Below are positions 8,094-16,424 of a stretch of 64,000 bases of DNA, piece after piece. The stretch spans positions 62,001 through 126,000 of the forward strand of contig NZ_JBHUIW010000013.1 of NCBI RefSeq assembly GCF_042682915.1, read 5' to 3'. Each line of letters opens with the position of its first letter. Positions within the stretch are counted from its first letter, which is position 1. The DNA is from Rhodoplanes azumiensis. GTDB taxonomy: Bacteria; Pseudomonadota; Alphaproteobacteria; Rhizobiales; Xanthobacteraceae. The notes below the pieces were generated by a model that made no database searches, was not told where the DNA came from, and saw only the letters and a list, made by a program, of their open reading frames with translations. Position numbers and translations under genes: made by a program.

Positions 8094-9861
8094 TCACGAC
8101 GACATCGTCGACATCGTCGAGGACGGCGACGACGCACCGGCGGCGGCCGGGCCGCGCTGGAAGATCATGATCATCGACGACGAGCCGGCCGTCCACGACG
8201 GCACTCGCTTCGCGCTCGCCGACTACTCGCTCAACGGCCAGGGGCTCGAGATGATCTCGGCCTACTCGGCCGAGGAGGGCCGCGCCCTGCTGGCGCAGCA
8301 CCCCGACACCGCGGTCGTTCTCCTCGACGTGATCATGGAGAGCGAGACGGCGGGCCTCGATCTCGTCGACCACATCCGCACCGTGCTGCGCAACGAGACG
8401 ATCCGCATCATCCTGCGCACCGGCCAACCCGGCCAGGCGCCGGAGCGGCGCATCATCGTCGACTACGACATCAACGACTACAAGGCCAAGACCGAGCTCA
8501 CCGCCGACAAGCTGTTCACCTCGCTCACCGCCGCGCTGCGCAGCTTCCAGCAGCTCCAGCGCATGGTGGAGACGCGCCGCGGGCTGGAGATCATCGTCGA
8601 CGCCGCCTCGACGCTGTACGACTTCAAGTCGATCCAGCGGCTGGCCGAGGGCGTGCTGGTGCAGCTCGCCTCGCTGCTCAACGTCGACTGCGACGGCATC
8701 CTGGTGTTCCACGAGGACGGCCGCGAACACCCGGTCTCGGTGCTGGCGGCGGCCGGCGGCTACATCCGCCATCTCGGCCTGAACGGCGTCGACGCGCTCG
8801 ATTCCGAGCTGCGTCACGTCGTCGAGCAGGCGTTCCGGGCCCGCACCCACCAGTTCCAGCCCGACTGGTCGGTCCTCTACATCCGAACCGCGAGCGACCG
8901 CGAGGTGGTGGTCGTGCTGCACGTGACGCGGCCCCTCTCCGAGACCGACCGCACCCTGGTCGAGCTGTTCACCAGCAAGCTGTCGATCGCCTTCGACAAC
9001 GTGATCCTCTACGAGCAGCTGCAGGAGGCGAACTCGCGGCTCGAGGACCGCGTCAACCAGCGCACCCGCGAGCTCTCCTCGGCGAACCGTCGCCTCGCCG
9101 CCCAGTGGGCGCGGCTGCAGCGCGCCAACGCCTTCAAGAGCGAGATCCTCGGCACCGTGGCGCACGACCTGCGCAACCCGCTCTCGGTGATCATCGGCCG
9201 CGCCGAGATTCTGGAGCGCATGGTGTCGAGCCCGGCGCTGACGCCGGAGGCCGCCAAGGCGCAGATCGGCCACATCCACAAGGCCGCCGACCGGGTCGCC
9301 GACATGGTCGAGAGCCTGATCGCCGACGCCATGACGGACGCGCTCGACATCACGATCCGGCGCGACCCCGCCGACCTCGCCGCGGTGCTGCGCGACGTCG
9401 CCGAGGCGAACCAGCCGCTCGCCGCCAAGAAGCAGCAGGTGATCGACGTGTCGATCGCGCCCGGCCCGCCGATCGTCTGCGACGTCGACCGGGTCCGCGA
9501 GGCGGTCGACAACCTGGTCAGCAACGCCGTCAAGTACAGCGTCATCGGCGGCCGCATCGAGGTGGGCCTCGCCCATGCGTCGGACGGCGCCCGCATAAGG
9601 GTGAAGGATTCGGGGCCGGGCATGACGCCCGAGGATCTGAAGCGCCTCTACGGCCGCTTCCAGCGGCTCTCCGCCAAGCCGACCGGCGGCGAGACCTCGA
9701 TCGGGCTGGGCCTGTCGATCGTCAAGCGCATCGTCGACCTGCACGGCGGCACCATCACGGCCGAAAGCGCCGGCGAGGACCAGGGCACGACCTTCACGCT
9801 TTTCCTCCCGGCGAAGCCGCCCGAGACCGAGACCGAGCCCGCGGCCGCCGCGAAGGAGTGA
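8086..9861 (+). CDS. Response regulator with DUF3369 and histidine kinase domains
   Basis: Cytosolic signalling protein of 591 residues. Order: a receiver domain about 25-150 with IIDDEP and the phospho-acceptor Asp81 in VVLLDVIME; a DUF3369 (GAF-like) region about 160-330 beginning RRGLEIIVDAAS; a coiled coil; HisKA with His360 in GTVAHDLRNPLS; and a HATPase about 460-580 ending IGLGLSIVKRIVDLHGG. There is no DNA-binding, cyclic-di-GMP or other output domain, so the phosphoryl group or an interaction must pass to a partner outside the window. It is the last gene of the dctP-kinase operon. It could be a phosphorelay intermediate fed by the upstream kinase; this direction is inferred. Confidence 0.88.
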   Translation: MADHDDIVDIVEDGDDAPAAAGPRWKIMIIDDEPAVHDGTRFALADYSLNGQGLEMISAYSAEEGRALLAQHPDTAVVLLDVIMESETAGLDLVDHIRTVLRNETIRIILRTGQPGQAPERRIIVDYDINDYKAKTELTADKLFTSLTAALRSFQQLQRMVETRRGLEIIVDAASTLYDFKSIQRLAEGVLVQLASLLNVDCDGILVFHEDGREHPVSVLAAAGGYIRHLGLNGVDALDSELRHVVEQAFRARTHQFQPDWSVLYIRTASDREVVVVLHVTRPLSETDRTLVELFTSKLSIAFDNVILYEQLQEANSRLEDRVNQRTRELSSANRRLAAQWARLQRANAFKSEILGTVAHDLRNPLSVIIGRAEILERMVSSPALTPEAAKAQIGHIHKAADRVADMVESLIADAMTDALDITIRRDPADLAAVLRDVAEANQPLAAKKQQVIDVSIAPGPPIVCDVDRVREAVDNLVSNAVKYSVIGGRIEVGLAHASDGARIRVKDSGPGMTPEDLKRLYGRFQRLSAKPTGGETSIGLGLSIVKRIVDLHGGTITAESAGEDQGTTFTLFLPAKPPETETEPAAAAKE

Positions 9862-9907
9862 TCGAGGCCCGGATCATCGGCTCTCCCCGTTCATCGGCTC
9901 TCCCCGT

Positions 9908-10036
9908 CCCCCTGAGGTACCCGACCGTCGGTCGAGCCTCGACGGGCGACGGCCCGGGCCGCATCCTTCGAGGCCCGGCGGAGGTTACACTCGGGCCGCG
10001 CGAAACGCGGACCCGGGTGCCGGGCACCCCGGGATG
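9908..10036. repeat. Degenerate palindromic intergenic repeat
   Basis: A block of hairpin-forming sequence (CCCTGAGGTAC, GGTCGAGCCTCGACGGG, CCTTCGAGGCCCGGCGG, CACCCCGGGATGACG) resembles the CCCTGAGG...GGATGACG palindromes common between genes in Rhizobiales. A shorter and better preserved relative is at 48886-48934. It separates the convergent signalling operon and TonB receptor gene. Confidence 0.55.
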
Positions 10037-10103
10037 ACGCGTCGACGGCCGATCGAGCAGCGTCGGCATGCCCCATCGCGTCGAAGCCGCCGGGCGCACG
10101 CCG

Positions 10104-12251
10104 TCACCAGGTGTACGCCACCCGGCCCGTGACGGTGCGGCCGTTGCCCCAGTAGCAGCCGAAGAAGCCGCAGCCCGAGACGTATTTCTCGTCGGCGATG
10201 TTGGCGATGTTGAGCGACAGCTTGTAGGGCCCGGTGGTGTAGCTCGCGGCCGCGTCGAACAGGATGTTGGACGGCAGGAGATTCGTGTTGGCGTCGAGGT
10301 CGTAACGGCTGCCGACGTAGCGGATGCCGCCGCCGAAGCCGAAGCCGGTGAGCGGCCCGGACTTGATGGTCTGGAACAGCCACAGATTGGCGGCGTTCTC
10401 CGGCACGTTGGCGGGCCGCTTCCCGGCGTTCTGCCCGGCCGTGATCTCGGCGTCCGTGAAGGTGTAGTTGGCGATCAGGTCCAGGCCCTCGACGAGGTTC
10501 GCGAGCGCGGAGAGCTCGAGACCCTTCACGTGCACCTCGCCGGTCTGCACCGACTGGCTGACGCCGCCGACCAGCTCCGAGGTGAGCACGTTGGTCTGGG
10601 TGAGGTCGTAGACGGCCGCCGTGAAGAAGCCCTTGAACCAGGTCGGCTGATACTTGACGCCGGCCTCCCACTGCTCGCCCTCGGAGGGCTTGAAGGCGCC
10701 GCCGCCGAGCGCCGGCGCGTAGTTGCCGATCACCGGCTCGAACGAGGTGGAATAGCTGACGTAAGGCGCCAGCCCGTTGTCGAACAGATAGGTGAGACCA
10801 GCCCGCCCGGTGAAGGCGCGATCGCTCTGGTCCTGGGTGATGCTGGTGCCGCCGAGCACGTAGCGGGTCGTCTGGTCGGTCGCCGCCCAGTCGTGACGCA
10901 ACCCCAGGGTGAGCAGCCACTTGTCGAGCTTGATCTGATCCTGGACGTAAACGCCGGTCTGGGTCAGCGTGCCGTCGGTCTTGGCCGCGTACCAGACGTT
11001 CTTCGTGATCGGGACGCCGTGCACGGGCGCGAACACGTTGACGGACGGCGCGGTGCCGAACTCGGCCAGCGTGTCGAGCGTGTGGCGGCGGACGTCGACG
11101 CCGAGCAGCACCGTGTGGGCGAGCGCGCCGGTCGAAAACTTCGCCTCGAGGTGATTGTCGATCGTGAAGGTGCCGTAGGACTCCTCGTTGTAGGAGGCGC
11201 CGCGGGCCGCCGTGTCGGCGCTGGTCAAGCCGTTGAAGTAGAGGTTCTGATAGTCCCAGCCGAGCCACAGGTAGCGGGCGTTCTGCTGGAACTTCAAACC
11301 GTCGTTGAAGCGGTGCTCGAACTCGTAGCCGATGCTGGCCAGCGTGCGCTTGGAGTCGTCGAAGCTCGGGTCGCCGAGATTGGTGCTGCGGGCGAGCGCG
11401 ATGCCGGTGCGATTGGAATAGAGCGTGTAGGCGGCCGGCAGGCCGACCGGCGAGCTCGCCCGATCGTGCTGCAGCTTGGCCAGCACGGTGAGGCTGGTCT
11501 GCGCGTCCGGCCGCCAGGTGACGGCGGGGGCGATGGCGAAGCGGTCGTCGCGCAGGCCATCGGTCTGGCCCGAGCCGTCGCGCGCGAGACCGGTGAGCCG
11601 GTACGCGAACGCCGACGTGCCCGGCACCGGGCCGCCGAAGTCGAAGGCGCCGGTGTAGCGGTCGTAGCTGCCGCCTTCCGCCTGCACGGTGCCGAAGCTC
11701 GTCCAGGTCGGCCGCTTGCTCACCAGATTGATCATGCCGCCCGGGTTGCCCTGGCCGTACAGCACCGAGGAGGGGCCGCGCAGCACCTCGATACGCTCGA
11801 GCCCCCACGGCTCGATCGCGGTGGTGTCGCCGGTGCCGCGCATCAGCTTCAGGCCGTCGAGATACTGGCTGTTGGCGGACGGGAAGCCGCGGATGATCGG
11901 CGAGTCGAAGCGCGGGTCGAAGCCGAACGGCGCGGCGACCACGCCGGCCGAGTAGGTCAGGGCCTCGTCGATCGTGGTGACGGCGCGCTGGTCCATCTGG
12001 TCGCGGGTGACGACCGAGATCGACTGCGGAACCTCGCGGATCGGGGTGTCGGTCTTCGAGCCCGTGACGGTGCGGGTGGCGACGAAGCCCTGCACGGGGC
12101 CGGTCGGCGACTCGCCGACCCGGTCGGCCTCGACCGCGATCGGGGCGAGCTCGCCGCCCGCCGTCTGGGCCGCGGCCGCGCCGGGCAGCAGCAGGCAGGT
12201 CAGCGCGACGCCGCAGGCCAGCCGCTCGAAAACAGTCTTGGTCGTGGACAT
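10104..12251 (-). CDS. TonB-dependent siderophore receptor (FhuA/FpvA-like)
   Basis: Outer-membrane gated beta-barrel that imports ferric siderophores using TonB energy. It has 715 residues with a Sec signal (MSTTKTVFERLACGVALTCLLLPG, then AAAAQ). The plug (about residues 55-170) shows TDTPIREVPQSISVVTRDQM, DEALTYSAGVV, IRGF and EVLRGPSSVLYGQGNPGGMINLVSKRP, all typical of hydroxamate/catechol siderophore receptors. The barrel ends in aromatic TVTGRVAYTW, and the CGFFGCYWGNGR segment near the end is a frequent Cys-containing strand in FhuA-type proteins. The divergent AraC regulator and an Irr-like box upstream point to iron-responsive control. The siderophore identity is unknown. Confidence 0.93.
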   Translation of the reverse strand: MSTTKTVFERLACGVALTCLLLPGAAAAQTAGGELAPIAVEADRVGESPTGPVQGFVATRTVTGSKTDTPIREVPQSISVVTRDQMDQRAVTTIDEALTYSAGVVAAPFGFDPRFDSPIIRGFPSANSQYLDGLKLMRGTGDTTAIEPWGLERIEVLRGPSSVLYGQGNPGGMINLVSKRPTWTSFGTVQAEGGSYDRYTGAFDFGGPVPGTSAFAYRLTGLARDGSGQTDGLRDDRFAIAPAVTWRPDAQTSLTVLAKLQHDRASSPVGLPAAYTLYSNRTGIALARSTNLGDPSFDDSKRTLASIGYEFEHRFNDGLKFQQNARYLWLGWDYQNLYFNGLTSADTAARGASYNEESYGTFTIDNHLEAKFSTGALAHTVLLGVDVRRHTLDTLAEFGTAPSVNVFAPVHGVPITKNVWYAAKTDGTLTQTGVYVQDQIKLDKWLLTLGLRHDWAATDQTTRYVLGGTSITQDQSDRAFTGRAGLTYLFDNGLAPYVSYSTSFEPVIGNYAPALGGGAFKPSEGEQWEAGVKYQPTWFKGFFTAAVYDLTQTNVLTSELVGGVSQSVQTGEVHVKGLELSALANLVEGLDLIANYTFTDAEITAGQNAGKRPANVPENAANLWLFQTIKSGPLTGFGFGGGIRYVGSRYDLDANTNLLPSNILFDAAASYTTGPYKLSLNIANIADEKYVSGCGFFGCYWGNGRTVTGRVAYTW

Positions 12252-12290
12252 GACACCCCGTCGATTCGTCTACTCGGGTCGCCACGAGTC

Positions 12291-12304
12291 GAGAATTGTT
12301 CTAA
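12291..12304. promoter_or_regulatory. Possible Irr/ICE-type iron control element
   Basis: GAGAATTGTTCTAA lies about 40 bases upstream of the receptor start, in an unusually AT-rich patch. It resembles the ICE palindrome TTTAGAA-N3-TTCTAAA as I remember it for Irr in Rhizobiales: one half (TTCTAA) is exact and the other (GAGAA for TTAGAA) is degenerate. The position fits control of the receptor promoter. Confidence 0.35.
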
Positions 12305-12527
12305 TTCAAATCTCGTGCGCCCACCCCTCGTCGAGGCTCGTGATAGCAACAGCATAACGGGTGGGATTGTCTATCTCTGTTCCTCGTTGAACGGTCCTGT
12401 CCTTCGGGATAAGACTCGTGAAGACGTGTGTTCCGCGCGAAACAAGGCAGAACACTTCCAAATAAGATCATCACGACTGGCTGAAACTCCGGGGAGATGC
12501 CGGAGAACGGCCCGCGAGACCCCCGCG

Positions 12528-13436
12528 ATGACGTTCACGCCCGGCCCGACCGTCCCCGCCTTCACGCCCAACATGACCAGCCGGATCGAGGGGATCGCGG
12601 TGCTGGAGGATCTGCGCTTCCGGCGCTGGCCCGGCGCGGTCGCCGATGTCTGGCACGCCGCCTGCGCGGCCGGGGCGCACGGCGAGTACGTGTCCGAGCA
12701 TCCGCGGCTGTTCGTGGTGCTGGAGCGCGAGGGCGGCGGCGCGGCCCTGCGGCTCACGGCCCGCGGCGGCGAGCGGCCGGCGCCGCCGGCCGTGCATGCG
12801 ATGAGCTTCGTGCCGGCCGGCGTGCCGATCTGGTCGCGGGTCGACGCGCCGATGCGTATCCGCCATCTCGACATTCATTTCGACGTGGCGACTCTGTCGG
12901 CGCGGATCGGCGAGGCGCCCGACCGGACGGCGCTTTCGACGCCGCGCCTGCAGTTCACCGACGCGCGGCTCTTCTCGCTCGCCCGGCTGATCGCCGAGGA
13001 GTGCAGCGGCCCCGACACCCGTCACGACGTGTACGGCGAGAGCCTGGTCACGGCGCTGTTCATCGATCTGATGCGGCTCGCGCCCGAGCCGTCACGTCGC
13101 CGTTCGGCCCTGTCGCCGCGCCAGCGCGACCGCGCCGTCGCCTATCTCGAGGAGAACTGTCTTCGCGGGCTTCGGCTGGAGGAGGTCGCGGCGCTCACCG
13201 GCCTGTCGCAGTCCTATTTCAGCCACGCCTTCAAGGCGGCGACCGGCGTGCCGCCCTATCAGTGGCACATGCAGGCGCGCATCCGCCGCGTCCAGGAGAT
13301 GCTGTCGCGCTCGACCTTGCCGCTGACCGAGATCGCCCAGGCGGCCGGCTTCGCCGATCAGGCCCATCTCACCCGCGTGTTCCGCCGCCAGGTCGGCACC
13401 ACGCCGGCGGCGTGGCGGCGCGACGCGAGGCTCTGA
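12528..13436 (+). CDS. AraC-family transcriptional regulator
   Basis: DNA-binding activator of 302 residues. The N-terminal 180 residues form a cupin-like sensing half (FVPAGVPIWSRV, LDIHFDVATLSARIGEAP). The C-terminal 100 residues carry the two AraC helix-turn-helix motifs: LRLEEVAALTGLSQSYFSHAFKAATGVPPYQW and LPLTEIAQAAGFADQAHLTRVFRRQVGTTPAAWR. It is divergent from the siderophore receptor across a 276-base region, the usual arrangement for AraC proteins that switch on the receptor when the cognate siderophore is present. ATG 12528 was chosen as the first ATG ahead of the conserved part; no strong ribosome binding site is visible and ATG 12573 is an alternative. Confidence 0.88.
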   Translation: MTFTPGPTVPAFTPNMTSRIEGIAVLEDLRFRRWPGAVADVWHAACAAGAHGEYVSEHPRLFVVLEREGGGAALRLTARGGERPAPPAVHAMSFVPAGVPIWSRVDAPMRIRHLDIHFDVATLSARIGEAPDRTALSTPRLQFTDARLFSLARLIAEECSGPDTRHDVYGESLVTALFIDLMRLAPEPSRRRSALSPRQRDRAVAYLEENCLRGLRLEEVAALTGLSQSYFSHAFKAATGVPPYQWHMQARIRRVQEMLSRSTLPLTEIAQAAGFADQAHLTRVFRRQVGTTPAAWRRDARL

Positions 13437-13664
13437 CGGGTCGGGCTTTCACGCTTCGGGATCTGGCACCGACGATTCTGATCATCGATCACGCAGAGCC
13501 GTCGTCACGCCCGGTTTCGCCGCACGGCCGGGACAGTGGCGCGGCGCAGGCGGAAGGCGACTGCCGACCGAATGTGCATCGGGCTCACGGACTAGGTAAC
13601 TGCCCTGAATTGTGCCACGGCCGAATTCGGACTTCGAATACGGCTCGAAACTCAGAGCCGGACC

Positions 13665-13844
13665 ATGACACCCTCCGACGACAGTCATGCGCGCCATCCG
13701 CATTGCGTCGTCTGCGGCGCGCGGATGCAGTTCGCCCGCAGCCTCCCGCGCCTCGGGGCGAATCCCGCGCTCGTCTCCTACGAGTGCAAGCGGTGCGGCC
13801 ATGTGATCACCCGCTCGGAGGACGAGCCCCGACAGCGCGAGTGA
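13665..13844 (+). CDS. Small zinc-ribbon protein (59 residues)
   Basis: A short open frame from ATG 13665 to TGA 13842-13844. It has two CxxC pairs, CVVCGARM (Cys14 and Cys17) and CKRCGHVI (Cys43 and Cys46), separated by MQFARSLPRLGANPALVSYE. This is the pattern of small rubredoxin-like or zinc-ribbon proteins often seen as single genes in Bradyrhizobium- and Methylobacterium-type genomes. The codon choice matches the neighbours and the four cysteines are well placed, so I believe it is a real gene. Function is unknown; metal binding is inferred from the cysteines. It stands alone between convergent genes. Confidence 0.7.
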   Translation: MTPSDDSHARHPHCVVCGARMQFARSLPRLGANPALVSYECKRCGHVITRSEDEPRQRE

Positions 13845-13938
13845 AAGGGTCGTCGGCAGCGCGAGGTCTGCGCGTGTCGAGGCGCTCAGCCCCCATCTCG
13901 CCGCGCGCCGGCCCCGATCATCGGCAAATGAAAACCTC

Positions 13939-14976
13939 TCAGAACGAGATGTTGGCGGCCTTGATGATCGGCCCCCATTTGGCGATCTCGGCGGCCTGGA
14001 AGGCGGCGAGATCCTGCGGCGTGCCGCCGGCCGCGACGACCCCGAGGCTGTCGAACATCTGCTTGGCCGTGTCGGTCTTCAGGAACGCGTTGGTCGCGGC
14101 GTTCAGCTTGGCGACGATCGCGGGCGGCGTGCCGGTCGGCGCGAGCAGCGCATACCACACCGCCGCCTCGAAGCCGGGCAGGCCGGACTCGGCCGCGGTC
14201 GGCACGTCGGGCAAGCCGCTCCACCGCTGCGCCGTGGCGATCGCCAGCGCCTTGAGCTTGCCCTCTCTGACGTTCGGCACATAGGCGGCCATCGAGTCCA
14301 TGCCGACGTCGATGTGGCCGCCGAGCAGGTCGGTCATGATCGGCACGCTGCCGCGATACTGGGCCTGGCCGAGCTTCACGTCGCCCTTCGCCATCAGGAG
14401 GAGACCGGTGATGTGGCCGAGCGTGCCGTTGCCGGGAAAGCCGGCGGTCAGCTTGCCGGGTTCCGCCTTGGCGAGCGCGATCAGCTCGGCGAGCGTGTTC
14501 GCCTTCAGATCAGGGCGCGCCGTGACGATCACGGGCGCGCGGCCGATCAGCACGATCGGCGAGAAATCCTTCTGCGGATCGTAGCTCATGTCCTTGTACA
14601 TGAGCTTGTTGGTCGCCGCCTGGCCCGTGGTGGCGAGCAGCAGCGTGGTGCCGTCCGGCGCCGCCTTGGCGACCGCGGCCGCCCCGATATTGCCGCCGGC
14701 GCCGCTGCGGTTGTCGATCACGACCGGCTGGCCGAGGCTGCGGCCGAGATGCTCGACCAGCGCCCGGGCGATCACATCCGAGGTGGTTCCGGGGGCGAAC
14801 GGCACCACCAGGGTGATCGGCCGCGTCGGCCAGTCCTGGCGCCCACCGGTCTGGGCGAAGCCGGGCGCCGGGACACCGGCGAGGCCCGTGGCGAAGCCGG
14901 TGGCCAGGCCGACCGTCACGAGCAGGCGAAGGCCGGATCGCCGGGACAGCATGCACCAAGGGGACAGACGACGCAT
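13939..14976 (-). CDS. Bug/TctC-family tripartite tricarboxylate-type binding protein
   Basis: Periplasmic solute-binding protein of the Bug family (345 residues). The signal region is RRSGLRLLVTVGLATGFATG with cleavage near APGFAQ. The mature protein shows the family blocks WPTRPITLVVPFAPGTTSDVIARAL, VIDNRSGAGGNIGAAAVAKA, PDGTTLLLAT, DVPTAAESGLPGF and YALLAPTGTPPAIVAKLN. Start ATG 14974-14976 is fixed by a strong AAGGAGGAG just upstream, although the frame is open further up. No tctA or tctB membrane genes are adjacent. Orphan Bug proteins are very common and usually bind carboxylates or related small molecules. The divergent IclR gene is the likely regulator. Confidence 0.92.
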   Translation of the reverse strand: MRRLSPWCMLSRRSGLRLLVTVGLATGFATGLAGVPAPGFAQTGGRQDWPTRPITLVVPFAPGTTSDVIARALVEHLGRSLGQPVVIDNRSGAGGNIGAAAVAKAAPDGTTLLLATTGQAATNKLMYKDMSYDPQKDFSPIVLIGRAPVIVTARPDLKANTLAELIALAKAEPGKLTAGFPGNGTLGHITGLLLMAKGDVKLGQAQYRGSVPIMTDLLGGHIDVGMDSMAAYVPNVREGKLKALAIATAQRWSGLPDVPTAAESGLPGFEAAVWYALLAPTGTPPAIVAKLNAATNAFLKTDTAKQMFDSLGVVAAGGTPQDLAAFQAAEIAKWGPIIKAANISF

Positions 14977-15585
14977 CGCTCCTCCTTCCGGCGACCGGGC
15001 GGTCACCGCACGCGTTTCCGAAGAGGCCCTTCTGCGGGGCCGTTCGCCGGTCGGCCACACGGGGCGGGCGCCGGCGCGCGAATTGGAGCCGAAGCCTCGG
15101 CCGCTGTCGAGCCGGATCGCGGCATCGGCCGCCCGAAGCCGCGATCCGGACGCGGGGACATCCGACGGGGCGGGTGTTTCCGCGATCTCCGGACGGGATC
15201 GGAGCATGTTCACGATCACGAAACATTGTTCTGTTTCATGAAACGCTAGACGACGATTCGACGGCGCGGCACACGGGCTGCACCGCCGCCGTCGGCCCGG
15301 CATGGGCGCGTCGACGCGGTTGCGCTGCGGCGACGCGCCTCGCCGGCGCGGGCGGATCGGGGTCGGCCCTCGCTTGTGATTCGTGGCGGACTCCCATAGG
15401 AACGATTCACGGCGGGGTGCGCACGACGCGCCAGCGCCACCTCACCGCTGCGGCCGGGCCCCGCCTCCCCCGACCGGTTCCGCTTCGGACATGGACGTCA
15501 CGTGCCGCCCGGCCGTCCCCCGGGCATCCTCGAAACCGCTCCGCGCGCCTCGCGCGCGGCCGTCTTTTTGGGAGTGCGCAGTCCG
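14977..15585. other. Divergent regulatory region between Bug gene and iclR
   Basis: About 600 bases with no credible gene on either strand. It holds the candidate IclR operator at 15220-15244 and otherwise GC-rich sequence. The length leaves room for a promoter for each divergent gene, but I could not place -10 and -35 boxes with confidence. Confidence 0.6.
15220..15244. promoter_or_regulatory. Candidate IclR-family operator (overlapping inverted repeats)
   Basis: Two overlapping palindromes occur in an AT-rich island: GAAACA-N6-TGTTTC (15220-15237) and the perfect 12-mer GTTTCATGAAAC (15233-15244). They resemble GAAAC/GTTTC operators of IclR-family proteins such as KdgR, and they lie between the divergent Bug gene and its iclR neighbour. 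Confidence 0.5.
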
Positions 15586-16374
15586 ATGCCGCGGATCTCT
15601 GGGTCACAGCCGGGTGACGGCGTTCAGGCGGTGGTGTTCGCCTTGCAGATTTTGGAATACTTGGCGCAGCGTCGCTCGACCGTCGGCGTGACGGATCTGG
15701 CGCGGGTGTTCGGCACCACCAAGAGCCGGATCTATCGCCACCTGCAGACCCTGATGGCGGCCGGCTACGTGATCCAGGAGGCGGAGACCGAGCGCTACCG
15801 CACCGGCGGTCGGCTGATCGCGCTCGGTCGGGTGGTGAGCGAGAACTTCGAGCTGATGAGCGCCGCCCGCACCGTGATGGAGGAGCTGCGCGACCGGCTC
15901 GGCCACGCCGTCACGCTGTCGGAGGTGGAACTCGCCGGGCTGCGCGTGCTCTCGACGGTCGCCGGCACGCAGCCCTTCGAGATCGGCGTCAAGCCGGGCT
16001 CGCTGCTGCCGGCGCACGCCACCGCGCAGGGCAAGCTGCTGCTCGCCTTCGGGCCCGACGCCCCGCGCGAAAAGCTGCTGCGCAAGACGCTGCCGGCCAA
16101 CACGCCGCAGACCGTCACCAATCCGGCGCTGCTGCGCGAGGAGCTGAAGCAGATCAAGAAGCAGGGCTGGGCGACGGCGCCGAACCAGGCCGTGGTCGGG
16201 CTCAACGCGCTCGCCGCGCCGATCCTCGACGCCACCGGCGCGCTGGTCGGCACCGTGGCGATCATCGACCTGATCCAGTTCATCCCGGCCCGCCCGACGC
16301 CCGAGCAGATCCGCCGCATCGTCGAGGCCGGCAAGCGCATCTCGGCGAACATCGGTTTTCGCGGCGCGAACTGA
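15586..16374 (+). CDS. IclR-family transcriptional regulator
   Basis: Repressor or activator of catabolic genes, 262 residues from ATG 15586. An N-terminal winged helix (about 10-75: VVFALQILEYLAQRRSTVGVTDLARVFGTTKSRIYRHLQTL) is followed by the IclR effector domain (about 85-260) with GHAVTLSEVE, LLPAHATAQGKLLLAF, QGWATAPNQAVVGLNALAAPILD. An upstream extension is open, but family length favours this start; GGGAG lies about 11 bases upstream. It is divergent from the Bug binding protein gene and a plausible operator lies between them. The effector is unknown. Confidence 0.9.
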   Translation: MPRISGSQPGDGVQAVVFALQILEYLAQRRSTVGVTDLARVFGTTKSRIYRHLQTLMAAGYVIQEAETERYRTGGRLIALGRVVSENFELMSAARTVMEELRDRLGHAVTLSEVELAGLRVLSTVAGTQPFEIGVKPGSLLPAHATAQGKLLLAFGPDAPREKLLRKTLPANTPQTVTNPALLREELKQIKKQGWATAPNQAVVGLNALAAPILDATGALVGTVAIIDLIQFIPARPTPEQIRRIVEAGKRISANIGFRGAN

Positions 16375-16424
16375 GAGCGGGCGCGTTCGTCACTTCTCCC
16401 ACCGACCGTAGCACTCGGGGCTGT

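Noticed and set aside
5949..9744. Two long minus-strand open frames opposite the signalling operon
   Set aside because: Low-complexity Arg/Asp/His-rich translations with no motifs, exactly antisense to the kinase and regulator genes.
10068..12527. Plus-strand open frame covering the antisense of the TonB receptor and continuing into the AraC gene
   Set aside because: The receptor on the minus strand is unmistakable; the AraC protein starts at 12528.
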